64,000 nucleotides of DNA from Deltaproteobacteria bacterium. Lineage in GTDB: Bacteria; Myxococcota_A; UBA9160; SZUA-336. A model generated the notes under the pieces. It searched no databases and had not been told where the DNA came from. It saw nothing but the letters and a program-made list of their open reading frames with translations. Shown piece by piece: positions 33,557 to 41,915 of this stretch. The translations under genes and the position numbers were made by a program. The stretch's first letter is position 1. The number at the start of each line of letters is the position of its first letter. The DNA is taken from contig JAJDAJ010000050.1 in the NCBI GenBank assembly GCA_029261925.1, forward strand, positions 1 to 64,000, written 5' to 3'.

Positions 33557-35446
33557 TCAGTCGGTCCACAGACCCGTGTAGCGCAGGCCCTCGGGGGTGC
33601 GCTCGAGGATGAGCCGGCGCTCCTCCTCCTGCCGGAAGCGCCGCCCGCCCGGCGCGTAGAAGGCCCAGCTCATCACCAGGCGCACGTGGAGCTGGGCCCC
33701 CTCGCCGGCCTCGCGCACGTCCACCGCGTGCAGCCGGTAGCTCTCGCATCCCGACTGCGTGCGCGCGAAGCTCTCGGCGTCCACCGGGAAGCCCAGCTCC
33801 CGATGGCCCGCGTGATCGTTGCGCGTCAGCGCCCGCAGCCACGCGTCGAGGAAGGTCCGGAGCTCGGGCTCGAGGTCGAAGGCGGCGGCGCTCGGTTCGG
33901 GCTCGGGCACCGGGATCCAGCGGACCTCACCGGCCGCGGGGATCTCGCCCACAATCACCACATCGGACGCCGGAGGCTCCGGAGGCCGCGGCGCCGGGGG
34001 TGGGTCGGGGGCTGCGGGCGGCCTCGCCTCGAAGCCGGAGGGCTCCGCGCCCGGGTCGCCCTCCGCCTCGCTCTCAGGGTGGGCGAGGCCCGGGTCGGGC
34101 ACCGCGCCGGGCCCCGGCTTCACCGGGTCCGGCTCCGGGTCCGGCTCCGGGCCGGGGTCCGGTGCGGCGGGGGGCGCTGCCTGCGCGGGAGCCGGAGGCG
34201 GCGGGGCCTGCGGCAGCGCGGCGTCGGGCTGCGCGGGCGGTGGCTGGGGTTGCGCCGGCGCCGGGGCGGGGGGGGTGGCCGGCTCGGGCGCCTTCTCGGC
34301 GGCCCCCGCGGGCGCAGCGTCGAGGACCACCGGGCGGGGCTGCGGGGCCGGTGGCGGCGGGGGCTGCTGCCAGCGCAGGTAGGCGCCCGCGAGCATCGAG
34401 AGCGCGATGCCCGCGAGCATGCCGACCAGGATCGAGGGCGGATGTCCCTCCAGCCGTGGATCGTCGGGCCGGCGCTCCGGCCGGGGCAGGTGTCGCGGTG
34501 CGTCCAGACCGGTGCCGGGCACCTCGAGCTCGCTGCCGCCCGCTGCGGCGGGGCTCGCGCCGCTCGCGAGCCCTGGTGTGGGCCCCGCGAACGGGTCCGG
34601 AGGACCCGGGGCCGCAGCCGACTCGGGCAGGTCGAGCTCCAGCGGGGGCTCCTCGGCCGGCCTGCCCACCGGTGCCTCGTCCTCCTCGGGCTCCTCGTCC
34701 CGGAGCCAGGCGATCTGCACGGTGACGTTGTCGGGACCGCCGGCGGCATTGGCCAGCTCGATCAGCTCGCCGGCGGCCTGCTCCGCGTCGCCGGCCGCGA
34801 GTGCCTCGTGGATGCTCGCGTCATCGATGACGCCGCAGAGCCCGTCGGAGCAGAGCAGGTAGCGATCGCCCGGCCGGAGGTCGATGGGCAGCAGGTCCAC
34901 CTCGACCTCGGGCGTGACACCGATCGCGCGCGTGAGCTCGTTGCGCTTGGGGTGCCCGGCCGCCTCGTCGGCGCTCAGGACGCCCAGCTTCACCCACTGG
35001 GCCACGAGCGAGTGGTCGTCGGTCAGCGGGCGCAGCTCGTCGCCGCGCAGGCGGTACAGGCGGCTGTCCCCGACCCAGGCGACCCACCCGGTGCCGTCGG
35101 GGCTGAGCAGGAAGGCCACCGCCGTGGCGCCCATGCCGGAGAGATCGTCGTCGTCGAGCGCCGCCTGATAGACGTCCGCGTTCGCCTCCTCGAGCCCGCG
35201 CGTCAGCCGGTCATCGGGCGGGTCGTGCAGCTCGAGGAACACCCGCTGCACGCTCTCGACACAGTGCGCGCTCGCCTGTGCCCCGCCCTGGTGACCACCC
35301 ATGCCGTCGGCCACGATGAGCAGGCGCTCGCCGAGCGTGTTCGAGACGTCGCCCAGCGCGTCCTGGTTCTCGCTCCGGCTGCGGCCGACGTCGCTGCGAG
35401 ACGCGACCACCAGCTTCGACAGCGCGTCCTGGTCAGCGTCCGACAA
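33557..35446 (-). CDS. PP2C-family protein phosphatase with membrane segment and C-terminal NTF2-like domain
   Basis: A 629-residue protein. Residues 1-250 are a PP2C phosphatase: RSENQDALGD, VADGMGGHQGG, GDSRLYRL, LCSDGLCGVI and GGPDNVTVQIA supply the metal-binding Asp residues. One membrane helix follows near residue 350 (ILVGMLAGIALSMLAGAYLRW region), then about 150 residues of Pro/Ala/Glu-rich linker with PEPD-type repeats, then a C-terminal alpha+beta domain of about 105 residues resembling NTF2/SnoaL folds. The phosphatase would be cytoplasmic and the NTF2-like part outside the membrane. It probably reverses Ser/Thr kinase signalling. The start is a TTG with AGGGAG upstream; no in-frame ATG or GTG gives the full catalytic domain. 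Confidence 0.85.
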   Translation of the reverse strand: MSDADQDALSKLVVASRSDVGRSRSENQDALGDVSNTLGERLLIVADGMGGHQGGAQASAHCVESVQRVFLELHDPPDDRLTRGLEEANADVYQAALDDDDLSGMGATAVAFLLSPDGTGWVAWVGDSRLYRLRGDELRPLTDDHSLVAQWVKLGVLSADEAAGHPKRNELTRAIGVTPEVEVDLLPIDLRPGDRYLLCSDGLCGVIDDASIHEALAAGDAEQAAGELIELANAAGGPDNVTVQIAWLRDEEPEEDEAPVGRPAEEPPLELDLPESAAAPGPPDPFAGPTPGLASGASPAAAGGSELEVPGTGLDAPRHLPRPERRPDDPRLEGHPPSILVGMLAGIALSMLAGAYLRWQQPPPPPAPQPRPVVLDAAPAGAAEKAPEPATPPAPAPAQPQPPPAQPDAALPQAPPPPAPAQAAPPAAPDPGPEPDPEPDPVKPGPGAVPDPGLAHPESEAEGDPGAEPSGFEARPPAAPDPPPAPRPPEPPASDVVIVGEIPAAGEVRWIPVPEPEPSAAAFDLEPELRTFLDAWLRALTRNDHAGHRELGFPVDAESFARTQSGCESYRLHAVDVREAGEGAQLHVRLVMSWAFYAPGGRRFRQEEERRLILERTPEGLRYTGLWTD

Positions 35447-35535
35447 GCCGTGGCTCCCTGGAAGCGCGAACTGCCGCGATGGGTCAGAGCGCGCCCCATC
35501 TGTCCTATCGTCCCTGCCGGCGGGGGATTGAAAGC

Positions 35536-35541
35536 TATCCT
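35536..35541 (+). promoter_or_regulatory. -10-like TATCCT placed for a leaderless hydrolase mRNA
   Basis: TATCCT ends nine bases before the ATG at 35551, and the stretch between is CGC-rich without a Shine-Dalgarno. Confidence 0.35.
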
Positions 35542-35550
35542 GCGCCGCCC

Positions 35551-36528
35551 ATGTCCGATCTCGAGATCCCCCGGTTCCGTCCGCTCGCCCCCTGGTGGGG
35601 CCCCGACCTGCAGACGCTGCGGAACACGCTGGCCCCGCCCGATGCGGGGCTGGACCGCTGGCCTGCGCGGCGCGTCGAGCTGCCGACGGACGACGCCAGC
35701 GGCGACATCCTGGTCGGTCAGCACCAGGCGCCGGAGGCGGCCGCCCCGGGCTCGCTGGTGGTGCTTCTGCACGGGCTCGGAGGCTGCGAGGACAGCGTGT
35801 ACATGCAGCGCTCCGCCGCGCACTGGCTGTCCAGGGGCCACCCCGTGCTGCGGCTGAACCTGCGCGGCGCGGGCCCCTCCCGCGCGACCTGTCGCGAGCA
35901 GTACCACGCTGGGCGCACGGGAGACCTGGCGGCGGCGCTGCGTGCCCTGGACGCTGCGGAACGGGAGCGAGGCCTGCTGCTCGTGGGCTACTCGCTCGGC
36001 GGGAACCTGCTGCTGAAGTTTCTCGCCGAGCAGGGCGCAGAACATCCGGTTCGCGCGGCTGCCGCGGTCTCCGCGCCGATCGACCTCGAGGCGAGCTCGC
36101 GGCAGATCATGGCGCCCCGCAACGCGCTGTACCAGCGGCACCTGCTGGCGCGCATGCGGCGCGAGGCCCTGGCGTCCGGCGCGGCCGTCGAGCCGGCGGA
36201 GGCGCGCGCGATCCGCGAGGCGCGCAGCATCCGGGAGTTCGATGATCGCGTCGTCGCTCCCCGGGGCGGCTTCGCCGGCGCCAGCGACTACTACGCGCGC
36301 AACAGTGCCGTGGGCTTCCTGGACGGGATCCGCGTGCCGACGCTCCTGGTCCACGCGCTCGATGATCCCTGGATCCCCGCGCATGCGTACACCGGCCGCG
36401 ACTGGTCCCGGACCCCGGCGCTGGTCCCGCTGCTCGCACGCGGTGGCGGGCACGTGGGCTTCCACGCGCGAGACGCCGCTCCCGCGTGGCACGACCGCTG
36501 CATCGCGCGCTTCTTCGCGCGCTGCTGA
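35551..36528 (+). CDS. YheT-family alpha/beta hydrolase
   Basis: A 325-residue hydrolase. It opens with the family-typical FRPLAPWWGPDLQTLRNTL, then VVLLHGLGG, NLRGAGPS, the nucleophile in VGYSLGGNLLLKF, the Asp region HALDDPWIP and the His in GGGHVGFH. YheT proteins are widespread cytoplasmic esterase-like enzymes (human ABHD1/2/3 relatives) whose bacterial substrates are not known. The ATG at 35551 is taken because conserved sequence starts here. It converges with the flavoprotein gene, leaving ten bases between. Confidence 0.9.
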   Translation: MSDLEIPRFRPLAPWWGPDLQTLRNTLAPPDAGLDRWPARRVELPTDDASGDILVGQHQAPEAAAPGSLVVLLHGLGGCEDSVYMQRSAAHWLSRGHPVLRLNLRGAGPSRATCREQYHAGRTGDLAAALRALDAAERERGLLLVGYSLGGNLLLKFLAEQGAEHPVRAAAAVSAPIDLEASSRQIMAPRNALYQRHLLARMRREALASGAAVEPAEARAIREARSIREFDDRVVAPRGGFAGASDYYARNSAVGFLDGIRVPTLLVHALDDPWIPAHAYTGRDWSRTPALVPLLARGGGHVGFHARDAAPAWHDRCIARFFARC

Positions 36529-36538
36529 CGGGCGCGGC

Positions 36539-37453
36539 TCAGGCCCGCGTCCGCGATCCGGCCGCCAGGCGTGCGAATACATCGGCGAGCGCACGCGCGT
36601 GCGCCTGGCCGCCGCCGAAGAGCTCCTCGAAGACCGCGGCCACGTCGGGGATGTCGTCGATCAGCGCCGCGACCTGACCCATCTGCATGGGCTTGCCGCG
36701 CGGCCCCAGCACGGCCTCGACCAGCTCCGGCCTGCTGACGCGCGGCCGCGTCGGCGTGTCCGCCGACATGGTGGAGGTGTCGTCGGCCGCCAGGATCAGC
36801 TTCTGCGCGCCCTCGGGGAAGGCGTCGCGTGCCTCGCGTGTCGCGACCAGGCGCGTGCCGAGCTGTACCCCGTCGGCGCCCAGCGCCATCACCGCGACCA
36901 TCCCGGCGCGGTCGGCCACGCTGCCGGCGGCGGCGAGCGGCAGGTCGGGCACGGCCCGGTGGATCGCGGGGATCAGCACCATCATGCTGATCTCGTTCGC
37001 GCCGCGGTAGCCCCCCGACTCGGTGGGCTCCGCGATCAGCGCGTCGACGCCGGCATCGGCGGCCTTGCGGGCGTGCGCGACGCTCGCCACGACGTGCGCC
37101 ACCGTGATGCCGTGGTCGTGGAGCATGCCCGTCAGCAGCTTGGGGCTGCCCGCCGAGGTGATCACCGCGGGCACGCGTTCCTCGATCGCGACCGCGACGC
37201 GCGCCTGGACCAGCTCGGGCTTCCCGAACGCGAGCGGGAAGTTCACGGAGAAGGGCCGGTCCGTCAGCTCCCGCATGCGGCGGATCTGCCGGCGCAGGGT
37301 CTCGGGCGTCGAGATGCCCTCGATGCAGCCGAGCCCGCCGGCGTTCGAGACGATCGCTCCCAGCTCCGGCTTCGGGGTGATCGCGCCCATCAGCAGCGGG
37401 TACTCGACGCCGTACAGCGCACAGATCCGGTTCTCGACGCCTGGCTGGCTCAC
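36539..37453 (-). CDS. Nitronate monooxygenase-like flavoprotein
   Basis: A 304-residue FMN TIM barrel of the 2-nitropropane dioxygenase family. Flavin-binding stretches are MGAITPKPELGAIVSNAGGLG, the ESGGYRG loop, LPLAAAGSVADRAGMVAVMALGADGVQLGTRLVAT and the segment around it. The family includes nitronate monooxygenases and enoyl reductases. It lacks the His of ESGGHxG (here Tyr), which is used by class I nitronate monooxygenases, so true nitronate activity is doubtful. AGGAGGG next to GTG 37453 fixes the start. It is divergent from the SDR gene. Confidence 0.85.
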   Translation of the reverse strand: MSQPGVENRICALYGVEYPLLMGAITPKPELGAIVSNAGGLGCIEGISTPETLRRQIRRMRELTDRPFSVNFPLAFGKPELVQARVAVAIEERVPAVITSAGSPKLLTGMLHDHGITVAHVVASVAHARKAADAGVDALIAEPTESGGYRGANEISMMVLIPAIHRAVPDLPLAAAGSVADRAGMVAVMALGADGVQLGTRLVATREARDAFPEGAQKLILAADDTSTMSADTPTRPRVSRPELVEAVLGPRGKPMQMGQVAALIDDIPDVAAVFEELFGGGQAHARALADVFARLAAGSRTRA

Positions 37454-37555
37454 GATCCCTCCTGCCCGGTCGTCCGATTCCACGGTCTGCGGCTCGCCGA
37501 GTCAAGCGCGTTATTCTGCGACCCGGCGGCAGGTGCCGCCGGAGGCGAGGCCAGC

Positions 37556-38404
37556 GTGCTCGAGGGTCGCACCTGCATGATCACGGGAGCCACCAGCGGA
37601 GTGGGGCGCGCCGCGGCGCTGGCCCTGGCGCGCGAGGGCGCGGAGCTCTTCCTGGTGGCGCGAAGCCGCGAGAGGGCCGCGGAGACGGTCGCCGAGATCA
37701 CGCGCGAGACGGGCAGTTCCGCGGTCGAGGTGATCCTGGCCGATCTCTCGGAGCAGGCGCAGGTCCGCAAGGCCGCACGCGAGTTCCTCGACCGCGACCG
37801 GCCGCTGCACGTCCTGCTCAACAACGCCGGCGTGGTCAACATCACCCGACGCGAGACCGCCGACGGGCTCGAGGAGACGTTCGCCGTCAATCACCTGGGC
37901 CACTTCCTGCTGACCGCCCTGCTGCTCGAGCGGCTGCGCAGCAGCGCGCCGGCACGGGTGGTCAACGTGGCCTCCGACGCGCACCGCTACGCCGCCGGGC
38001 TCGACCTCGACGACCTGCAGTCCGAGCGGGGCTACCGCGGCATGCGCGTCTACGGCCGCTCCAAGGGCGCGAACCTGCTGTTCACGCACGAGCTGGCGCG
38101 CCGCCTCGAGGGCAGCGGCATCACGGTCAACGCCATGCACCCCGGCTTCGTCGGCTCGGGATTCGCGACGAACAACGGCCTGCTCGGGCGCGTGGTGATG
38201 GGACTGTGCCGCCCCTTCGTGCGCAGCCCGGCACAGGGAGCCGACACGGCCGTCTGGCTGTGCACGGACCCGGCGCTCGACGCGACCAGCGGCGCCTACT
38301 TCTACGATCGGCGCCCGCACGAGCCGCTCGCCTGGGCCCGCGACCCGGAGACCGCCGCGCGGCTATGGGAGACCAGCGCCCGCCTCACCGGTCTACCGGG
38401 CTAG
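37556..38404 (+). CDS. Short-chain dehydrogenase, retinol-dehydrogenase-like
   Basis: A 282-residue classical SDR. The nucleotide loop is ITGATSGVGRAAALAL, followed by NNAGVVNI, the catalytic Ser near VVNVASDAHRYA and Tyr-Lys in VYGRSKGANLLF. The sequence resembles the RDH/WWOX-like group that oxidises or reduces lipophilic alcohols and ketones with NADP(H). GGAGGCGAGG precedes GTG 37556, and a TATTCT element sits 38 bases upstream. Its TAG stop begins palindromic element C. Confidence 0.88.
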   Translation: MLEGRTCMITGATSGVGRAAALALAREGAELFLVARSRERAAETVAEITRETGSSAVEVILADLSEQAQVRKAAREFLDRDRPLHVLLNNAGVVNITRRETADGLEETFAVNHLGHFLLTALLLERLRSSAPARVVNVASDAHRYAAGLDLDDLQSERGYRGMRVYGRSKGANLLFTHELARRLEGSGITVNAMHPGFVGSGFATNNGLLGRVVMGLCRPFVRSPAQGADTAVWLCTDPALDATSGAYFYDRRPHEPLAWARDPETAARLWETSARLTGLPG

Positions 38405-38463
38405 CCGTGGCTGCTGAGGAACCCGCTCGCGTGGCTCGGTCCGGGGTTCTTTCAGCCTGCGGG
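38402..38463. repeat. Dispersed palindromic element, copy C
   Basis: It is the most complete copy. GGCTGCTGAGGAACCC (38409-38424) and the opposite arm ending CAGCC (38444-38457) form a long imperfect hairpin, with the GAACCC/GGGTTC part perfect. Bases 38421-38450 equal the reverse complement of 721-750 except for one position. It fills the gap between two convergent genes and starts in the stop codon of the SDR. Confidence 0.65.
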
Positions 38464-38470
38464 CACCGCC

Positions 38471-39601
38471 TCAGATTCGCGGCACCGCCCACCCGGAGTC
38501 GTTCCCACCGAGCAGCTGCACCAGCATCGCCGTCGCGCCCGCCATGCGCGCGGTGCCGTACAGGTCCCCGGCGGGGACGCCGTGTGTGACCTCCACCTCG
38601 CCGTCCATACGCCGGCTCACGCCGGGCCGATCTGCCCAGCCGCCGTCGCTCTCGCGGTGGGCCAGCACCAGCTCGAGCACGTCGGGCACGGCGTCGCGCA
38701 CCTCCGCGCGCCGGTAGCTGGTGTGGCGCGCGCAGTGGTGGAGGACCCGCGCCCAGTCGTCGATGTCGGCCTGGCGGCGATCGACCGAGGGCCGCCCGGC
38801 GAGGCAGGTGTCGATCAGACGCTCCGCGTGGTGGGGAGGCTGATCGTCGAGCCAGATCAGCGCCTCGAGCACCCGGGCCGTCGCCGCCAGCAGCGCGCCG
38901 TAGCGGGGCGTGGAGCCGCGGAAGTAGCCCCCGGTCCCGGCGTCGGCGACCGATTCCAGGTGCCGCGTGCAGAGCGACTTGAGCGCCCGGATCTCGGTCA
39001 GCTCCAGGAAGTGCGGGGTCTGCGCCGCCACCAGCATGCAGAGGTCGCCGGCCAGGGCCGCGGACTCCGTGGCGTCGCGCCAGGTGAGGCGGGCCAGGGT
39101 CGCGCCCAGGGCCCGCGGCGTGTGCGGGATCGCGCGGTACGGGGCGTCGGGCAGGGCGTCGGCGAGCAGCAGGGCGCCGATGGCCGTGCGCGTGGAGCGC
39201 AGGGCCAGGTCGCGCAGCCCGGGGTGGCGGCCGAGGCCCGCGCGCTGCGCGAGGCGGCGCAGCCGGCCCCCCGACGCCTGCCAGGCCCCCAGCGCCTCGG
39301 GGTCGAGGAACGCGCCCTCGCAGGCCGGCTCGCCGTGGAGCGGGTCGGTTCGCTGGAAGTCACGGATGTGGCGGAGCCAGAGCTCCCGGTCACCGGGGTC
39401 CACACGCTCCCATAGACCCAGGATGCGGGCAGTGCGCAGGGCCAGACAGCTGGGCACCAGACCCAGGCGCGCTCCGGCCGGGGTGACCCCGCTGGGCGCG
39501 ACGCGGAAGCGACCCGGCTGCGCCTGGACGTGGAGCGACTCCAGGAACGCGCGCAGCTGATCGCGCGCGAGCTTCAGGCGATCCTGCAGGTCGGCTTGCA
39601 T
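38471..39601 (-). CDS. Protein of unknown function, all-helical, possible terpenoid-cyclase-like toroid
   Basis: A 376-residue protein I do not recognise. It is predicted almost entirely helical, with repeated helix pairs and no signal peptide or membrane segment. Toward the C-terminus, VLELVLAHRESDGGWADRPG resembles a QW-type repeat of terpenoid cyclases and related alpha/alpha toroids, and HGVPAGDLYGTARMAGATAML fits the next helix pair. No DxDD or DDxxD acid motif is present, so cyclase activity is not supported. The ATG at 39601 lies 18 bases after the stop of the SDR upstream, so they probably share an mRNA. Confidence 0.7.
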   Translation of the reverse strand: MQADLQDRLKLARDQLRAFLESLHVQAQPGRFRVAPSGVTPAGARLGLVPSCLALRTARILGLWERVDPGDRELWLRHIRDFQRTDPLHGEPACEGAFLDPEALGAWQASGGRLRRLAQRAGLGRHPGLRDLALRSTRTAIGALLLADALPDAPYRAIPHTPRALGATLARLTWRDATESAALAGDLCMLVAAQTPHFLELTEIRALKSLCTRHLESVADAGTGGYFRGSTPRYGALLAATARVLEALIWLDDQPPHHAERLIDTCLAGRPSVDRRQADIDDWARVLHHCARHTSYRRAEVRDAVPDVLELVLAHRESDGGWADRPGVSRRMDGEVEVTHGVPAGDLYGTARMAGATAMLVQLLGGNDSGWAVPRI

Positions 39602-39619
39602 CGGGTGCGGGCCCGCCCG

Positions 39620-40405
39620 TCAGGGCATCCACTCGCCGCCGTTCACGTCCAGGCTGGCGCCGGTGATCACCCGGGAGTACTCCGAGGCGAAGAAGATGGC
39701 CGCGTTCGCGCAGTCGCCGTCGTCGGGAATGCGCCGCAGCGGGATGTGCTGCGTGATGCCCTCGATCAGCGCCTCCCGCGACACGCCCTGCTGCTCCGCC
39801 GCCCCGCTCAGGTAGCCCTCGACGGGCGGTCCCCACATCCAGCCCGGGTAGATCGAGTTGACGCGGATGCCGTGCGGACCGAGCTCCACCGCCAGCTGGC
39901 GCGCCGCCGCGGTCAGCGCGCCCTTCGAGGTCGCGTACGCCCCCTGGCCGCGGAGCGGCTTGCGCTGGACCATGGTGTTGACCAGCACGATGGCGCCGCC
40001 CCCGGCGGCGCGCATCGGCCCCACGGTCGCCTGCGTCAGCGAGAGCGTGCCCAGCACGTTGACTTCGAAGGGCAGGCGCCAGTCCTCGAGGTCGGCGTCC
40101 TCGAAGGCCGCGAAGGTGCCGGCCGTGTACGCGCTGTTGATCAGGGCGTCGATCCGCCCGAAGCGCTCGAGCGTGGTGTCGACCAGGCGCTGACACTGCT
40201 CGCGGACCGAGATGTCGGTCGGGACGGCCAGCGTCGCGCAGCCGGGCCAGCGCTTGCGCAGCTCCCGCTCGACCTCCTCGAGGTACTGCGCCGTCCGCGC
40301 AGCCAGCACCACGCCGGCCGCACCCTCGCGCGCGGCCGCGTGCGCCAGCTCCTGGCCGAGTCCCGGGCCGATGCCGGAGACGATCACCACCTTGTTCGTG
40401 AGCAT
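39620..40405 (-). CDS. Short-chain dehydrogenase
   Basis: A 261-residue classical SDR with loop VSGIGPGLGQELAHAAA, the NAG region altered to INSAYTAG, Tyr-Lys in GAYATSKGALTAAARQLA and the usual C-terminal GASLDVNGGEWMP. It should oxidise or reduce a secondary alcohol/ketone with NAD(P)H. The changed NAG motif is common in SDRs of lipid and steroid degradation clusters. The start is the ATG at 40405. It is cotranscribed with the helical unknown protein downstream. Confidence 0.88.
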   Translation of the reverse strand: MLTNKVVIVSGIGPGLGQELAHAAAREGAAGVVLAARTAQYLEEVERELRKRWPGCATLAVPTDISVREQCQRLVDTTLERFGRIDALINSAYTAGTFAAFEDADLEDWRLPFEVNVLGTLSLTQATVGPMRAAGGGAIVLVNTMVQRKPLRGQGAYATSKGALTAAARQLAVELGPHGIRVNSIYPGWMWGPPVEGYLSGAAEQQGVSREALIEGITQHIPLRRIPDDGDCANAAIFFASEYSRVITGASLDVNGGEWMP

Positions 40406-40439
40406 CCGATCCCCCGCGCGCCCGGTGTCCCCGTCGCAG

Positions 40440-40654
40440 ATGGCCGTTGCGATCCAGGGCGGGGTCCACTGTAACGTGAACGGCTCCGACCTGGGCCGCC
40501 CGCGATCATCTGCGGAGCCAGGGCCTGGACGGCCGTCCCCGGTCTGGCTGGAGATGGGGCCCGAGGTCCCGGTGGCCGGGCTCTGGGCGCTGTTCTTTGC
40601 GGATCCGGACGGCGCTGCCTGGAGCTGATCCAGGCAGCGGTCCGGGCCGCCTGA
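40440..40654 (+). pseudogene. Remnant of a VOC/glyoxalase-family gene
   Basis: The frame opens with a plausible start (MAVAIQGGVHCNVNGSDLGR, the first strand of a VOC half), then jumps within about 30 codons to the family ending WALFFADPDG. A one-base shift there continues as RCLELIQA to a TGA at 40652-40654. A complete VOC protein is about 130 residues; only about 70 codons remain, so the core with the metal ligands is deleted and the end is frameshifted. It occupies most of the 361-base gap before the inositol-phosphate synthase gene. Confidence 0.6.
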
Positions 40655-40766
40655 GCGCGGGCGCCGCGGCGCGCGTGTGCTAGAACCGCGGGAGTCGCGT
40701 CGGGCGGCCGGCGCCGAGCGCGCCCGGCGCCGGCGGGGCGCCGCGGCGCGAGAACGGGGGAGGAGC

Positions 40767-41915
40767 ATGGAGCCAATCCGCGTGGCCATCGCCGGCGTGG
40801 GGAACTGCGCCAGCTCGCTGGTCCAGGGGATCGAGTACTACCGCACGCGAGAGGTCGGACGCGCCGGGCTGATGCACGCGAGCATCGGTGGCTGGGGCCC
40901 CTCCGACGTCCGGGTCGTGGCCGCGTTCGACGTCGATCGGCGCAAGGTCGGCCGCTCCCTCGAGGAGGCGCTGCTGGCGCCCCCGAACTGCGCGCGCGTC
41001 TTCCAGCCGGATCTGCCCGACAGCGGCGTGCAGGTGCAGATGGGCCCGGTGCTCGACGGCGTTGCGGAGCACATGGGGGGCTACGGCGACGACGAGGCCT
41101 TCCGGCCGGCGGACGAGACCCCGGTCGACGTGACCGCAGAGCTGCGCGCCGCCGGAGCGGAGGTGCTGATCTGCTACCTGCCGGTCGGCTCGGAGCGAGC
41201 GGTGCGCCATTACGCGCAGGCCTGTCTCGACGCCGGGGTCGCCATGGTCAACTGCGTGCCGGTCTTCCTGGCGTCGGATCGCACCTGGGCCGGGCGCTTT
41301 CGCGCGGCCGGCCTGCCGATCGTCGGCGACGATGTGAAGAGCCAGGTCGGCGCCACGATCGTGCACCGGGCGCTCGCGCGGCTCTTCGCCGACCGGGGCG
41401 TCGCCCTCGACCGCACCTACCAGCTCAACACCGGCGGGAACACCGACTTCCTGAACATGCTGGAGCGAAGTCGCCTGGAGTCCAAGAAGCGCTCGAAGAC
41501 GGAGTCGGTACAGAGCCAGCTCGACGAGCGGCTCGAGGCCCACGACATCCACATCGGGCCCTCGGACTACGTTCCCTGGCAGGACGACAACAAGGTCGCG
41601 TTCATCCGCCTCGAAGGGCGGGGCTTCGGCGACGTGCCGCTCGAGCTGGAGCTGCGCCTGTCGGTGCAGGACTCGCCCAACAGCGCCGGGGTCGTGATCG
41701 ATGCGCTGCGCTGCGCGCGCCTGGGCCTGGAGCGGGGTCTGGCCGGGCCCCTCGAGGCGCCCAGCGCGTACCTGATGAAGAGTCCGCCGCGGCAGATGCG
41801 CGACGACGAGGCGCGCCGCGCGCTCCAGGCGTTCCTGGAGGAAAAGCCTCTGACCAGCGCGCGCGGCCCGCGGCCGGTCCCGCTCGCGCGGCCCGCGGAC
41901 GGCAGCCGCTCGTGA
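40767..41915 (+). CDS. ino1: Inositol-3-phosphate synthase
   Basis: A 382-residue enzyme of the short actinobacterial/archaeal type. The NAD loop is VAIAGVGNCASSLVQG, and the catalytic core is marked by VGDDVKSQVGATIVHRALA, LNTGGNTDFLNML, and the Lys-rich SKKRSKTESVQS. It converts glucose 6-phosphate to 1L-myo-inositol 1-phosphate, the entry to phosphatidylinositol or inositol solutes. GGGGGAGGAG precedes the ATG at 40767, and a TAGAAC element lies at 40681-40686. No phosphatase or CDP-alcohol transferase is nearby. Its stop overlaps the start of an SDR remnant. Confidence 0.94.
   Translation: MEPIRVAIAGVGNCASSLVQGIEYYRTREVGRAGLMHASIGGWGPSDVRVVAAFDVDRRKVGRSLEEALLAPPNCARVFQPDLPDSGVQVQMGPVLDGVAEHMGGYGDDEAFRPADETPVDVTAELRAAGAEVLICYLPVGSERAVRHYAQACLDAGVAMVNCVPVFLASDRTWAGRFRAAGLPIVGDDVKSQVGATIVHRALARLFADRGVALDRTYQLNTGGNTDFLNMLERSRLESKKRSKTESVQSQLDERLEAHDIHIGPSDYVPWQDDNKVAFIRLEGRGFGDVPLELELRLSVQDSPNSAGVVIDALRCARLGLERGLAGPLEAPSAYLMKSPPRQMRDDEARRALQAFLEEKPLTSARGPRPVPLARPADGSRS

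Noticed and set aside
34100..34400. Tandem DNA repeat in the phosphatase gene
   Set aside because: The repetition is a proline-rich protein linker with imperfect codons in one continuous frame, not a nucleotide-level tandem array or CRISPR.
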